Assembly: GCA_025358235.1 (NCBI GenBank)
Contig: JANYKH010000190.1
Span: 1-6,180, forward strand
Length of the DNA: 6,180 nucleotides
Reading direction: 5' to 3'
Source: Chloroflexota bacterium
Lineage (GTDB): Bacteria > Chloroflexota > Dehalococcoidia > Dehalococcoidales > RBG-16-60-22
Part shown: positions 6,130-6,180 of the stretch, in pieces
How positions within the stretch are numbered: position 1 is the stretch's first letter
How the letters are laid out: every line of letters starts with the position of its first letter
Translations under genes and position numbers: made by a program
Notes under the pieces: model-generated
What the model saw: the letters and a program-made list of their open reading frames with translations, nothing else
Databases searched by the model: none
What the model was told of the DNA's origin: nothing

Positions 6130-6180
6130 ATGCGAATAAGGTTCATGCTCGTTTTTAGCGCACTACTAATCTTGGCTTCT
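6130..6180 (+). CDS. Exported protein, N-terminal fragment with signal peptide (runs off the right edge)
   Basis: Seventeen codons are visible, MRIRFMLVFSALLILAS. They show a basic N-terminus (two arginines) followed by a hydrophobic core, a typical Sec signal peptide or N-terminal membrane anchor. The ATG at 6130-6132 is preceded by AAGGAAGGG (6118-6126), a good ribosome binding site. There is no twin-arginine motif. The cleavage site and any lipobox lie beyond the window, so the function is unknown. It diverges from the MarR gene across about 725 bases and is read from the direction of the promoter at 5865-5893, making it the best candidate target of that regulator. Confidence 0.7.
   Translation, partial: MRIRFMLVFSALLILAS

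Overview
The window is a piece of a bacterial chromosome, most likely from an anaerobe with acyl-CoA metabolism. It holds a MeaB-type G-protein chaperone, the start of an acyl-CoA dehydrogenase, an acyl-CoA ligase, a phosphoserine aminotransferase and a MarR-type regulator. The gene set and protein style would fit Dehalococcoidia (Chloroflexota), syntrophic Clostridia or an anaerobic delta-proteobacterium. No rRNA or other decisive marker is present, so this placement is only a guess.

Left part (1-2981, all on the minus strand): an AMP-forming acyl-CoA ligase (1363-2919) is read from its own promoter at about 2953-2981. After a 266-base gap comes meaB (122-1096, TTG start), then after only 31-32 bases an acyl-CoA dehydrogenase that leaves the window at base 1. 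The ligase would activate a carboxylic acid to its CoA thioester and the dehydrogenase would oxidise an acyl-CoA. MeaB would protect and reload a B12-dependent acyl-CoA mutase that is not in the window. Together they suggest branched-chain, methylmalonyl-type or other short/medium acyl-CoA catabolism.

Middle (2982-4573): serC, for serine biosynthesis, diverges from the ligase across a 339-base shared intergenic region and keeps the full PLP-binding signature. It is followed by two long hairpins. The second has a perfect 15-bp GC-rich stem and a T-run, and is the likely terminator.

Right part (4574-6180): base composition drops sharply (for example 20 G+C of 60 at 5041-5100, against 37 of 60 at 3481-3540). 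This section has a MarR regulator on the minus strand with a good extended -10 promoter. A gene-poor stretch of about 725 bases follows, holding a terminator-like hairpin, a pair of 13-base repeats 31 bases apart that overlap a TTGACA promoter, and a possible small membrane protein. At the right edge is the first codons of an exported protein (from 6130). The layout (regulator, long control region, divergent envelope gene) suggests an accessory, possibly acquired, locus controlled by the MarR protein. I did not find convincing evidence of a wholly new system; the most interesting part is the control region at 5405-6130.
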